DNA of 64,000 nucleotides from Vesta saturnalis (GCA_036346205.1 JARFJB010001817.1:1850001-1914000), one strand, 5' to 3'; shown: positions 45,498 through 55,994, counted from the stretch's first letter. A program made the numbers and translations. The notes: generated from the letters alone by a model not told the origin.

Positions 45498-45992
45498 CGA
45501 GTTTGAGACAGTAAAGTGTATCGCGCAGGTGACGACATATTTGTTGACATTTAACAAGGTGTGATGTGCCACAACTGGTGCAGATTAATATCTTTTAATT
45601 TATAAATTAGAAGGTAGGTTAGTAAATATGAGCGACTGTTGTATATTTTTATAGTAGAAATAGGGTTTGCGTAGAGACAGGTTTAAAAATAATGGACGAG
45701 GTTGTTGTTGTATGATCAAAAAAAGAATGTTGCTATTTGACACGTAATGTTACATAATTAACTGTATTTTCTTTCAGTCAATATTTATATTATTATATAA
45801 TTGACAAGTAATTAATTATAAAACTAGTATTACTTCATTTAAGGATAGAACGTTCTTTTATATTTAAAGCAAATAAGAGCTAACGTCTTTGTGTATATAA
45901 TGGTAGTGTAATACCAGGGTAAGCGTAATTATTTTATCTAATATGAAATTAATATAAATGATTTAGAAATTTAGTATTACATCACAATCTTG

Positions 45993-46046
45993 TTATTAAA
46001 TGTAGGGAGGTCCCTTGATTTATTAAATGTAGGGAGGTTCCTTGAT
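45993..46046. repeat. Tandem duplication, 27-bp unit x2
   Basis: TTATTAAATGTAGGGAGGTC... repeated back to back with one mismatch. Confidence 0.9.
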
Positions 46047-46555
46047 TTCGTTCTTCGTGTATTTATTTTTACATTTCATACTGATAATGTAACAAATTTA
46101 AGAGCACCTTTGTATGTAATTGTAGTGAAGCGTAGGAAGCCTCTGGGGTAGAAGTGCATAATACCGCCTTTCTTTGCAATACTAAAGTAGTAAGTAATAC
46201 CATATACGTGCAAGGTTTGAAATATATTACCATCTGGTTCATTAATGCTAAAGACAGACCTTTAACATGCGGGTGTCTTACTTCTACTACAGTTAGCTTC
46301 TAATATTATATGACATGGTGATCGCCATTATGTACAGGACCGTATTAAATGTTATAATATAACCACATTGATTTACTAAGGTTAGAGTAGCGGGATAGTA
46401 ATTTTCATGATTCAGTAAGAGAAAACTTGTATTTTATTTGTGTTGTTATTTATTCTTGGTGTAGTAAGCGGAAGGTTTGCTTTGGTAATAAACACAGAAC
46501 TACATTGCGCCATGAGTAGAAGGGGGGCACCTTCCGCCGCCATCTTGGATTTTGA

Positions 46556-46865
46556 CGTCACAAGACCGCCCACGTAGGAGACCGGATTTTCCACCCTTAT
46601 TTTTACTCGCTTACGTGTAGGACGTGTTTTTTCACCCCTATTTTTGCACATCCACGTGTGAGACCGCATTTTCAACCCTTATTTTTATATATCCTCGTGT
46701 GAGACCGTATCCTTTCTTTTCGAAGGCCCTTTTCAACCCTAATTATTTTTATATGCCCATGTGTGAGACCGTATTTTCTACCCTTTTCTTTTCGGAGGCC
46801 CTTTCAACCCTAATTATTTTTTACTCGCTTACGTGAAGGGCCGTATTTATTACCCTTATTTTGAG
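46556..46865. repeat. Minisatellite of ~40-70 bp units
   Basis: About six imperfect copies of a unit of the form ACGTGTGAGACCGTATTTTC...CAACCCTTATTTTTATAT. Two central copies carry an extra segment (CTTTTCTTTTCGRAGGCCCT). Open frames on both strands over this stretch are produced by the repeat. Confidence 0.8.
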
Positions 46866-48050
46866 ATGGTGATCTTTAATTATTTTTATTAATTAATTAT
46901 CCTAGGGAAATTCTTAATCTGATAGCTTTAAGATGATTATGCTCTTTAATTATTTTATTAATTAATTATTTTTAGCCCCTGGGAAATGATGTAAAAGATA
47001 GTTTATTTAATTTTGTATTTTGCTATTAACATTTATTAGAACTTGTTTATCAGATATTATTTAAAGAATTGATTAGATAATAATAATTACGTACACATTG
47101 ACTGTATTTCCCCATTTTATTTTATTAGCGTTTTTTACCAATGAGATTGTTATTACATTTATTTTAATGCCTATCTACAGGTTATTTAACATACGAAATT
47201 TATTTATACACTGATTACATGTTAATACGTTTCGCCGAAGAGTGCAATTGTATGCGTGCCCCAACATAATGTAGCTTATAAGATGATGATCTTAAAGCTG
47301 TAACCTGATAGATTACAAGCTTTTATAATAATAATTAAAAAAAAAAAAATAAAAATATTATTAGAGTTGATACGCCGTTTTATTTCAAGTAATTGTTTCA
47401 ATATATATAAAATGTGTAAGTGGACCTGTATTATTTGTTGTAATATGTGTTATTATACTTTCTTTTTAATTACCGGTTGTAACCTTCTACTTACATAACT
47501 TCAACTTATACACGAATTAATAACGACCTCCACTAGTTTATAACACAATCGCTATGTAGCGTGTTTTTTATTTACACCCGTACTTCTATAAACTATTAAC
47601 GCTCCATTTTAATGGGACGATCAACTATCTGAAAAAAGGTTAACTGTTAATGTATACGATGAAGATCGTTTAAAGCAAACCTTGCATTATTCTTATATAC
47701 GAATGATATTTCAAAAATACTAGTATAATTAACATGAAGGTTTATAAATCTACATACAGAACAAGGAAACAGTTTTAAACACAAAACACAAAATGCTATT
47801 ACACAAGACGTTTTACAAAAACGTGGTTATTCCACATTGAGAAAATTGTTAGTCATGAGAAACAAGTTGGTCTTGAAGTTAGCTAGTCATAGGTTACGAA
47901 GTTTACCTCGAAACTAGCCTTGCGAGCAACTTTGATAAAAAATGTACACTTGAGTTTAAGCTGACGTATATTGGTTTATGTCTATTTTTATTATGCTAAG
48001 AAAAAAGGTTATTAAAAAAAAATGTTTTCTATTAATTACCATTTGTAGAC
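46866..48050. other. Unassigned AT-rich interval
   Basis: A short duplicated motif CTTTAATTATTTT-ATTAATTAATTAT occurs at ~46875 and ~46942. A ~55-bp direct repeat (TTGAGAAAATTGTTA...ATGAGAAACAAGT) at 47838-47880 recurs at 48105-48148, inside the protease remnant. Confidence 0.45.
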
Positions 48051-48095
48051 TATATGCTTTATCTATACACGAAATTTTATTTCACAACAGCATAC

Positions 48096-48300
48096 TCATT
48101 CTACCTTGAGAAAATTGTTAACCTTGAGAAACAAGTAGGCTTGAAACTCAAACAACTCCCTGTTACCACTCTCGTCAATGTAGATAGAGGTCCAATGCTG
48201 GTCTGGTTTGTTTGCAGGATCCGTGTTTACGATAATCGCACACGGTCGAGGTGCGTGTCTGGGTAGTTGATTAGAAGCACATACAAGTCGAAAACACATT
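48096..48300 (-). pseudogene. Adenain-like cysteine protease remnant, Polinton/Maverick type
   Basis: A 67-codon minus-strand frame. ASNQLPRHAPRPCAIIVNTD is followed by KPDQHWTSIYIDESGN and LFEFQAY. The order of an xNxLP block, an IVNTD block, xHW followed by IYID, then an aromatic-acidic block matches the front half of adenovirus-type (C5) proteases encoded by Polinton/Maverick elements and adintoviruses, in which the His of HW is catalytic. The catalytic Cys half is absent. Upstream, other frames hold fragments such as KMYAAEVLRCLKS. A truncated relic; no capsid or polymerase gene was recognised nearby. Confidence 0.55.
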
Positions 48301-48448
48301 CTTCTTGTGGCTGGGGGTCGATTTCAAGCATCTCAACACTTCTGCCGCATACATCTTTGTGGATGTTTTATCAGATGGGATTAATAGCAACGTCAACTAA
48401 ACGTTTTAAAAAATTTCTAATCTGAAAATAAGAGCGACGTAATCTATT

Positions 48449-48586
48449 TTATTTTGAAATTTCATAGAGAGCATCACCATCATCGAGATTTTGAGATACT
48501 ACCATCTCATCGTCTTCACCTTGAACGATTATATTATAACAACCTATAAAAGTAGTTAATAATCCCTGACAGTTTTTATCAGACAT
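48449..48586 (-). CDS. Small ORF upstream of the protease remnant, unknown
   Basis: 45 codons from ATG to TAA on the same strand as, and 150 bases upstream of, the protease remnant. It has a hydrophobic segment with YNIIVQ, then an acidic tail (GEDDE, DDGDALYE). The core resembles YNITVQ in the 72-codon ORF at 49351-49569, with similar spacing from a preceding Leu/Phe-rich helix. Function unknown; it could be a relic of the same element as the protease. Confidence 0.3.
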   Translation of the reverse strand: MSDKNCQGLLTTFIGCYNIIVQGEDDEMVVSQNLDDGDALYEISK

Positions 48587-48956
48587 TATTACATGGACAT
48601 GAGATTAGTCCTAAATTAAATGGTTTCAACGCTGCTCTGGGAATGCTGTACACATTTAAAACCTTTAAGTCTGCTCGCCGTATTCACTTTCTTCAATTTT
48701 TATCTGCACTCTGTTTCGAAGCTGTAGTACGTTTTTCTAATACATAAACAGAATCTTCAATACTGTGATACGTGTAGCAGCAAAACACATTAGCTAGTTA
48801 GTTTCACCTCTATATTACTTTACATGCAAGCCTGATCTTATCATAAATAAATACATCTGTCAAAAAAAAAGCTAATTAAACATAACTCCACGGCCAGGGT
48901 ATAGCAAGCAACGCTTCCAATTATAGCTCTTAGTCAACACAATAGGGCCTACAACT

Positions 48957-49105
48957 ACATACAATCGACTAGCACTGCTTTAGCACGAGGATCAAACGAA
49001 AAAACACGTACGCACGCACCCACGTAAGCACACACGTTCGCACGCACGTAAGCTCGCACGTACGCTCGCACGTACGCACGCACGTACGTACGCTCGTACG
49101 TACGC
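48957..49105. repeat. Left arm of the inverted-repeat unit
   Basis: Reverse complement of ~49885-50042. The outer unique part includes CTGCTTTAGCACGAGGATCA; the inner part is a CGTACG/CGCACG tract. Confidence 0.85.
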
Positions 49106-49350
49106 ACGCACGCTCGCTCATGAGGAGAAAATACCTCGACCATAAAAGAGGCGTTTAGATTTATAAACATGCCCCCAGGGGCTATGTTAGAGTGTGGTTA
49201 GGTCAATACTTCAGACATCCCCGAAGATGTCCGATTCTACCCTAACATTGACGAGTACGCTTGCGCACAACACCCAAGGCTAGCTTCGTTCTCGTTTCTC
49301 GTGTGTTTCGCTCTTTAAAGTGTAACTGTCATCGAGTGAGCATTACTATA

Positions 49351-49569
49351 ATGTATTCTCCTGTTTATAAGCCAACATCAGCGGACATTAGAGATTTTAC
49401 TGACTTGTTAATAAACTATTACAACATAACCGTTCAAGATAATGGTTCACAGAAGAGAAAGAAGAGCGATGAGGTAGGGGGGAAGGGCAAATCTCAAAAT
49501 CATGATGATGATGATGAGGACGACTCACGGTTCAAGAAGAAGAAGAAAACCGATAAAGCATGTTATTAA
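49351..49569 (+). CDS. 72-codon ORF inside the inverted-repeat unit, unknown
   Basis: The start is taken at the ATG at 49351 (MYSPVYKPTSADIRDFTDLL) because the sequence before it (CTCGTTTCTCGTGTGTTTCG...) reads like a 5' UTR; the frame is open from 49261. The N-terminal 30 residues look folded (helical FTDLLINYYNITVQ). From residue 35 the chain is low-complexity: basic QKRKK, acidic HDDDDEDD, basic KKKKK, the look of a nuclear or nucleic-acid-associated tail. AATAA-type signals lie at ~49567 and GTTAATAAACC at ~49645. No family recognised. It is intact while its surroundings are decayed. Confidence 0.45.
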   Translation: MYSPVYKPTSADIRDFTDLLINYYNITVQDNGSQKRKKSDEVGGKGKSQNHDDDDEDDSRFKKKKKTDKACY

Positions 49570-49732
49570 ATAATAATGATGTATTGTTGTTTATAATAAT
49601 AATAATAATATATTTTCAAAACGTTAAGCTTTCCTTCGGTTTTGTTAATAAACCTGTTTTTCTAGCGGTGCTCCACCGTCTTGATTCATGTTTGCAAGTT
49701 TACAAGTTTTCGCTTTAGCGTGTTTTCGCTCT

Positions 49733-49734
<2 letters not shown>

Positions 49735-49764
<30 letters not shown>

Positions 49765-50042
49765 GTTGTGCGCGCGCGCATACGTGCGTGCGTGCGGGCG
49801 TACGTACGGGCGTGCGAACGCGCGTACGTGTGAGCGTGCGTACGTGCGAGCGTGCGTACGTTCGTGCGTACGTGCGAGCGTGCGTACGTACGTACGAGCG
49901 TGCGTACGTGCGTGCGTACGTGCGAGCGTACGTGCGAGCTTACGTGCGTGCGTGCGTGCGAACGTGTGTGCTTACGTGGGTGCGTGCGTACGTGTTTTTT
50001 CGTTTGATCCTCGTGCTAAAGCAGTGCTAGTCGATTGTATGT
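49735..50042. repeat. Right arm and extended (TG)n/(CG)n/CGTACG tract
   Basis: Alternating purine-pyrimidine DNA: (TG)n at 49736-49764, (CG)n at ~49771-49778, then CGTGCG/CGTACG variants. These compositions favour Z-DNA. The last ~155 bases pair with 48957-49105. Arg/Val/Cys-rich open frames across it are artefacts. Confidence 0.85.
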
Positions 50043-50129
50043 TAATACTGGCTTCAAATCATACAAAGTGCAAACAATTCCAGACAGAAGATAACCGAGG
50101 CAAACAAACGAGGCAAAAGGTCGAGGGCT

Positions 50130-50696
50130 GATTTCTTTCAAACCAAAGATTGTTGCGTAATGGACGACATACGTCCTCTGAATTTTTTGCCAACTACCTG
50201 ACCAAGAGTTTTATGTTTCTCGTGGACGAGGAATCGTACCCAAAGAAGTCCGGATCGAAAAGAAGGCGAAGTTCCCCAAAAAGTTTCTTGTTTTGTACCT
50301 GTGGAGAGAGAAGCAAATCTTCTCGATGTGTAAATTTTGAAATTTATATTAACGAATGTCTCCAAACGAGAAACACACGGCCTCGACTTTCTTTTTGGCC
50401 GGATTTAGCCTCATGTCACTGTTGCAAGGGGCCATGAAGTGGTATGAAGACAACACCATTGTTTTGGTGCCTAGGGAGGCTAACCCACCAAATTGCCCAG
50501 ACTCCGGCCTGTAGAATGCTACTGGGCTTCGGTCAAAAGGAACTCGAAGTTAACAAACAAAGAAGCAAAAACAATTGAAAATTTTAGGAACATGTGGATC
50601 GCGCCGACCGGAAAAGTCGCGAATACCACCAAAAAATCCATGATGTTGGGCATACCAGAGCAGCTCAAACAATTTTGTGTTAATAAGTCTGATTAA
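50130..50696 (+). pseudogene. Tc1-like transposase, DDE with ~37-residue D-to-E spacing
   Basis: C-terminal two-thirds of an insect Tc1-like transposase. The first Asp is in FMFLVDEESY (~50213-50235). INECLQTR follows, then FWPDLASCHCCKG (second Asp, ~50402). The frame shifts, then WYEDNTIVLVPREANPPN leads to RLRPVECYWASVKR (Glu, ~50512). From the second Asp to that Glu there are 37 residues. The frame then runs on with KLTNKEAKTIENFRNMW and stops at 50696. Internal deletion between the first Asp block and INECL. Begins ~90 bases after the right arm of the inverted-repeat unit. Confidence 0.75.
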
Positions 50697-50943
50697 AATA
50701 ATGTTAATTGTTGATTATTCGGTAATAAATATCGTATCCAAAAGTGTGGCTTTTAAAATTAACGGCCTCGGTCCTAAGGTGTAATTGATACGTTTTGCCC
50801 AGTAAAACAAGTTAATAAAAATAAAAAAAAAGTATTAAATTGGTTTGCTGATAACTTAGTAATAAATTAGATACACTTTTTGTCATTAAACAGCAACTAA
50901 TGCGCGTGTAATTGTTGAACTGTACAATAAAACTAAACTTAAA

Positions 50944-52600
50944 CACAGAACATTAATTGTTAATGCTAAAAATCCGCTAATATCAGATATATTGAACAAG
51001 CTTCGTGTAAAATAAAAGCAGCTTGGAATTTAATAAATAATAACTTAATCCCTAAATCTAAAGCAGAACACAGAAATTTCAGTCCAACAATTTAACGAAC
51101 ATTTTACTAATGCAGCTGATAATATAGTAAAAGGAATAGAACCAGTACATATGCAATTTGATCAGTATTTGTTAAGTTGCAAGCAACGTAATCCCTCACA
51201 CTCATTGTTTATCAGGCCAATCTGTACTTCCGAAATAACTAGTGTTATCAAACATCTTAAAACATCAACTTGTAGTGATATCTATGATTTATCCGTAAAA
51301 ATTATTAAAAGACTGAAAGAAAGCATTGTATCCCCGTTGACTACTTTATATACAATCAGTGCATTCAACACCATACAATTCCTGTATATCTTAAACTTAA
51401 GAAAGTAGCACCAATTCCAAAAACAGGCGACATTAATAACATTAATAACTTCAGGCCAATATCAATTTTACCGTTTTTTTTTTAATTTTTGAGGTTCTGG
51501 TAAAAAATCAACTGGTTTATTTTTTTGAACAGACTCAAGACTTTTGCGAAGTGCATTTGCGTACAGAAAAGCTAAATCTACTACTTTAGTGGTCAATAAA
51601 TTATTACAATCAATATCACATTCTTTTGATGAGAAGCAATTAAATAGCGCAATGTTCGTTGACCTTACAAAACCGTTCGATTGTGTTGATCACAACATTG
51701 AACAAGTTAGAGTTTTATGGTGACCGGGAGATGAAAACGTATTGATCAAATCTTACTTCTCAGATAGAAGCCAACTTGTAAAATTAAATGAGTGTGCATA
51801 ATCTAAACTCTCAGTAAGATCGGGTGTCCCACAAGGTTCAGTTTTTGGTCCTGTTTTCTTTTTGGTTTACATAAATGATTTACCTAGCAACATACCCGCT
51901 TGTGAATCTATTTTATTTGCCGATGATACCACCTTTAATAACTTCGGTTATAACGCCACCAATGAAACCAATCTATGTCTCCAGCAGACTTCGGAATGGT
52001 TTCCAGCAAACAACTTAAAAGTGAATTCCAAAAAAAAACAAAAATTAACTTTTTCCTCATCTCAGAACAGAAATAATGTAATTTGGATAAATTTTTAGGT
52101 ATTGAAATAGATAACAAGTTTAGTTGGAGAAATCATTGATTTTATTGCTACTAAATTAAACAAAACTCAAATACGAAAGCTAATTTTGTTAATGTCTCAA
52201 GAAACTGCAATAAATTATTATTATGCACATTTTTTAGCGTTATGTCATATGGCATCATTTTTTGGGGAACGCATCTGATTCAACCAGAATTTTTAGAATT
52301 CAGAATAGTCCCATTCGATCAATATGTAAAGTGAACACAAAGGGATCACTGCGCTCATCTTTTCAAAAGATTGCAAATATTGACATTTCCCCGTCTTTTT
52401 ATTTATCATTGAATATTTTTCATTAAAAACAACTTTGGTGCTTTCAACATGAGCTCACTATAAAACTCATAGCCAACAAAATTTAGTTATTCCTCATCCC
52501 ATAATTGCAAACAAACCTATACCGGATTTAAGTACCATTCACCATTATGTGCAGAACTGTGAAAGATCTGGAAATGTTTCTGTCGAATCAGAATCTAGCT
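50944..52600 (+). pseudogene. LINE reverse transcriptase remnant (Jockey/CR1 group)
   Basis: Plus-strand RT pieces: KAAWNLINNNLIPKS (~51015), FNEHFTNAADNI (~51095), SEITSVIKHLKTSTCSDIYD (~51226), APIPKTGDINNINNFRPISI (~51410, motif 1), GVPQGSVFGPVFFLVYINDL (~51827, motif B), SILFADDTTFNN (motif C, FADD, ~51907), FPANNLKVNSKK, FLGIEIDNKFSW (~52095) and SYGIIFWG (~52245). The tail near 52470 (NLVIPHPIIANKP) matches the usual C-terminal block. Many stops and frameshifts; not functional. Confidence 0.8.
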
Positions 52601-52689
52601 GTGGTAAATAACACTTTTTATCGTCAAGTCACTAAAGTTAAAAATAATTATATCGTTGGAAATCGACAACTATAATTTGTTGATCTAAA

Positions 52690-53135
52690 ACACGGATATG
52701 GGACATATTTAGGAAACACAAATATCGCCCCTACAAGACCCAGTGTCATCAACAGATTTTCGATTTTGACGAGGAGCGCAGGAGTGTATTAGAAGAGTGT
52801 ATGAAGAAATGCTAGAGCGCCCTAATGCTGATCGTCGTTATTTGTCTACACTTTGTTTTACAGACGAGTGTACTTTTACACTCAATAACGAACCAAATGT
52901 TCCAAACAAAGCCCAAGAAAATCCTCGAGCTAATATTAGTAAGCGAACTCAGCAAGAAAATTTAAATTCAGAAACTTATTTAGAAGTATTAGTAACCAAA
53001 GTTGGGCTTGCATTAGAAGAAGTTGCAAGAGAAAATCAGGAGGTCTGGTTTCAACAAGGCGGCTGTCCTGCACATTTTGGTTGAGATGTTTATTTTTTAA
53101 ATGATTCGTTTCCAAATCGTTGGGTAGGAAGTATT
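52690..53135 (+). pseudogene. DD41D-type Tc1/mariner transposase fragment, second Asp mutated
   Basis: IFRKHKYRPYKTQCHQQIF (~52706) leads to CFTDECTFTLNNEPNVPN (first Asp, ~52859). A deletion follows, then ETYLEVLVTKVGLALEEVAR and WFQQGGCPAHFG (~53047). In the family this last block is QQDG; here the catalytic Asp is Gly. PNRWVGS follows in another frame and the sequence then ends. No terminal repeats found. Confidence 0.75.
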
Positions 53136-53224
53136 TTAAACTACGTAATTGCGTCTTTAGTCTTAATTAGTTTCAAATTTTTTATTCACACCATTTAACT
53201 TTTTTGAAAATTCTTTCTTCATTG

Positions 53225-53590
53225 CAGTAGTTATTGACTTTAAAATTATTTACATTTAACATGGACGACAATGTTAATCATACTTTTTAAAATTATTTGA
53301 CACACTTGAAACAAATTTGAAATCAAGGTATATCATATTTAAAAAACGCCAATTACTTATTTAGTGTTTTAAAACTAAACATTTCATCTTTTACTTTTGT
53401 AATTAGTACCTTTGGATGTGCAGTCACTTTTAAAATTATTTGACAGTTTGAATACCATTAGCTCTTCTGAAATCAAGGTATATCATATTTAAAAAACGCC
53501 AATTACTTATTTAGTGTTTTAAACTAAACATTTCACCTTTTACTTTTGTAATTAGTACCTTTACGTTTTGATTGATTAGCTCCATTAGCT
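53225..53590. repeat. Tandem repeat, ~150-bp period
   Basis: A block starting GAAATCAAGGTATATCATAT at 53319 recurs at 53469 with only a few changes over ~95 bases. The flanking ACTTTTTAAAATTATTTGAC (53282, 53428) and CATTAGCTCTTCTG (53456, 53582) repeat with similar period, giving about 2.4 copies. Confidence 0.85.
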
Positions 53591-53717
53591 CTTCTGTCGG
53601 TTGAATTGGCGAACAGGAATCTGCAAAAGCGTCCTTTCTAATGTTTATTTAGGTATATTTCTAAAGTTTGTTGATGGGATATGGTGGGATATCCTTAAAG
53701 CTACAGACCTAAAATAT

Positions 53718-55906
53718 TTTCACTTGAATCGCAAAATTTATATCAAAGTTGCAATTTTTAAATGGAACCCCCTGTATATTATTGCATATTTGGATTCCTT
53801 GGTCAATTCTAGTGCAACTTTATGAATCACATATGGTACCTAAAACCAACCGTTTAGCCGAAATTCGTCATTTTACAAAAAATAGGTGCCTGTAAAACAT
53901 TAAATATCGCTGTGAGCACAAAACTCAGAAGGCCATGATTCAGCGATGTTACTAAACATGAAATGTATTAGCGTAGACCGGACGGTAAATCCGAATTCTT
54001 GTCAATTTAGAAAGTTTCAATTAATGGTAACTTGATTTTTTCAAATGGAACGGCCGTTTTTCATTTTTGCATTAAATGGGGAATTCTTTACCTTTCTAAC
54101 GATATAAATTTGTCGGTATCTATCTTCGGTAGATTTCTTTTAATTTCACAATTTCTGATTAACTTGCTGAATTTTTCAATTTTCCGTTTCTATGAGAAAC
54201 AAGCGGGCTGTGAAAGATAAACCAATTCTGTCACTTTAACTTTACTTTGACATTACGTACTAGTTCGTGTTACTATTTCTGGTTATAGCTCTTTTTTAGT
54301 AGTTAACATTAAACTTAATTGATAAAAAAGGCAAGTTTTTCTCAAAATGAAATGATTAATATGGTTTTTATGATTGGAAAATGCTCTAGAAATCCGTTCC
54401 TAGTGAGTGGAGTGTACAAAGCAAAATATGCTGACCGAGAGCGTCATCCAAGGGAACAATCATTCAAAAATCTGTTAGAAATATTTATTGAACAGGAAGA
54501 GCTCATTATCTTGAAAACCGGGAAAGAATTAAACCTTCGTCAAACGAAGATAATCAACTCAATATTTTAAGCACAGTAATAGAAAATCCCAATACGAGTA
54601 CATGGCAACTCGAAAAAGATTTTCAAGTAAGTAGAAGATCTGTCAGAAGAATAATTAAAAACAAAACAAATTTCATCCTTATCACATCCAACCACATCAA
54701 GAGCTCAAGGAGACTGATGTTCAAAACAGGATTCATTTTTGCAATTAGGTAGAACAAAAGTTAAATGAAAATGTACAATTTTTGGATATGACGAGTGTAC
54801 CTTCCACCGCAATGGATTTGTACAATTTTCGTTATTACTCAGATGAAAACTCTCACTATTTTCGGGTTCATAGTCAAGAGAAATGGTCGATTAATGCTTG
54901 GGCAGGCATATTCGGTATTTCAGTTGTTGGTCCTTTTTTCTTCGACGGTATTCTAAATTCGGATTTGTACTTGAATTTCCTAGATAAATTGTTTTGGCTC
55001 CTTGAAGATGTATCGCTCGCTCAAATTAGGGACAGCAAGATGGCGCACCTCCACAAACGTGCCCGTGTAGTAAATGAATAGCTTAATAATGCATTTATTG
55101 AAAAGTTGATAGGAAGGGATGGACAAACACGATGGCCTGCGAGATCTCCAGATATTTCTCCGCTTGATTTCTTTTTGTGGGGGTACGCCAAAATAAAAGT
55201 GTATGCTGAACTACTAATCACTGCGGAAGATATGAAAAATAGAATCTGAAGCGTTTTTGCAACTCTCAACCCAGTAATGTTAAATACGGTTAAAAATTCT
55301 TTTCGTCGTAGAATTCAAATTTGCCTAGAACAAGGTGGTAGACATTTGGAACATTTATTAAAGTCATTTTTACTTTTTTTTATTTTTATTTTAGCTTGTA
55401 ATTTTGTTTTTTGTGTTTATGTGTTTTTCTACTTAATAAATAATGTTTTATAATGTGAATCGAAAATAGATGCCGGCAAATTGATGTCGTTAGAAAGATA
55501 AAAAATTCCGCATTTGATGCAAAAATTAAAAACGTCCGTTCCATTTGAAAAAAGTTACCATTGATTGAAATTTTCTAAATTGACAAAGTAATTTCTACAA
55601 ACACGAGAAGCATTCTGATTTGACCGTCCGGTCTACGGCTCTTACATTTCGAGTTTAATAACATCGCAGAGTCATGGCCTTCTAAGTTTTGTGATCACAG
55701 CGATATTTAAATTTTTTTCAGATCTACTTTCTATAAAAACGACGAATTGCGGCTAAATGATTCGTTTTAGGTACCATATGTGATACATAAAGTTGCACTA
55801 TAATTGACCAAGGAATCCAAATATGTGATAATATCCAGGGGGTTACATTTAAAAAAAGGAAACTGTGATATAAATCGCCCTGTATAATCTTTGCGATTCA
55901 AGTGAA
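53718..55906 (+). mobile_element. DD41D-type Tc1/mariner element with >400-bp inverted repeats
   Basis: 53718-54130 pairs with 55455-55906 in inverted orientation. The pairing runs from TTTCACTTGAATCGCAAA inward through AAATGGAACCCCCTG, TTGGATTCCTTGGTCAATT, GACCGGACGGT and TTTTTTCAAATGGAACG. The right arm retains GCCCTGTATAATC near its end, which the left arm lacks, so the element's tip may be the CAGGGCGATTTATAT at ~55883. The transposase remnant lies between. Terminal repeats of this size match the 1-2048 element in style, not in sequence. Confidence 0.8.
54319..55372 (+). pseudogene. DD41D-type transposase, frameshifted
   Basis: HTH 1 from MINMVFMIGKCSRNPFLVSG (~54348). HTH 2 near 54590 (NPNTSTWQLEKDFQVSRRSV). 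The first Asp block (GACGAGTGTACC, 54790) is readable only in another frame than the neighbouring text. WSINAWAGIFGISVVGPFFF is at ~54885. The second Asp (QQDGAPP) is at ~55030, again frame-shifted. RARVVNE, a TAG, then WPARSPDISPLDFFLWGYAK (third Asp, ~55165) and CLEQGGRHLEHLL at the end. All three catalytic Asp can be found, but in different frames. Confidence 0.85.
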
Positions 55907-55936
55907 ACACAATCTTCCGTCCACGCACCATTGGCC

Positions 55937-55938
<2 letters not shown>

Positions 55939-55994
<56 letters not shown>
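55939..55994. repeat. (TA)n microsatellite
   Basis: About 27 TA units, 33 bases after the outer limit of the preceding element. Confidence 0.95.

Larger units (their letters stand above)
48957..50042. mobile_element. Compact inverted-repeat unit with CGTACG-rich arms, unclassified
   Basis: 1086 bp. The ends (ACATACAATCGACTAGCACT...) are identical inverted copies for about 90 bases, and for ~150 bases apart from one 8-bp indel. Each arm has a unique outer part of ~50 bases, then alternating purine-pyrimidine DNA (ACGCACGTACG...). The right arm continues into a longer CGTACG/CGTGCG and (TG)n tract up to 49735. Between the arms are ~630 bases holding a 72-codon ORF with apparent promoter-side and polyadenylation-side sequence. 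No transposase, so a non-autonomous element or an unknown type. Target-site duplication not clear. Confidence 0.6.

Noticed and set aside
46412..46836. Frames on both strands over 46.4-46.8 kb
   Set aside because: They repeat the same peptide with each minisatellite unit and have no other support.
49688..50131. 147- and 96-codon Arg/Val/Cys-rich frames
   Set aside because: Translation of the TG/CG/CGTACG simple-sequence tract in different frames.
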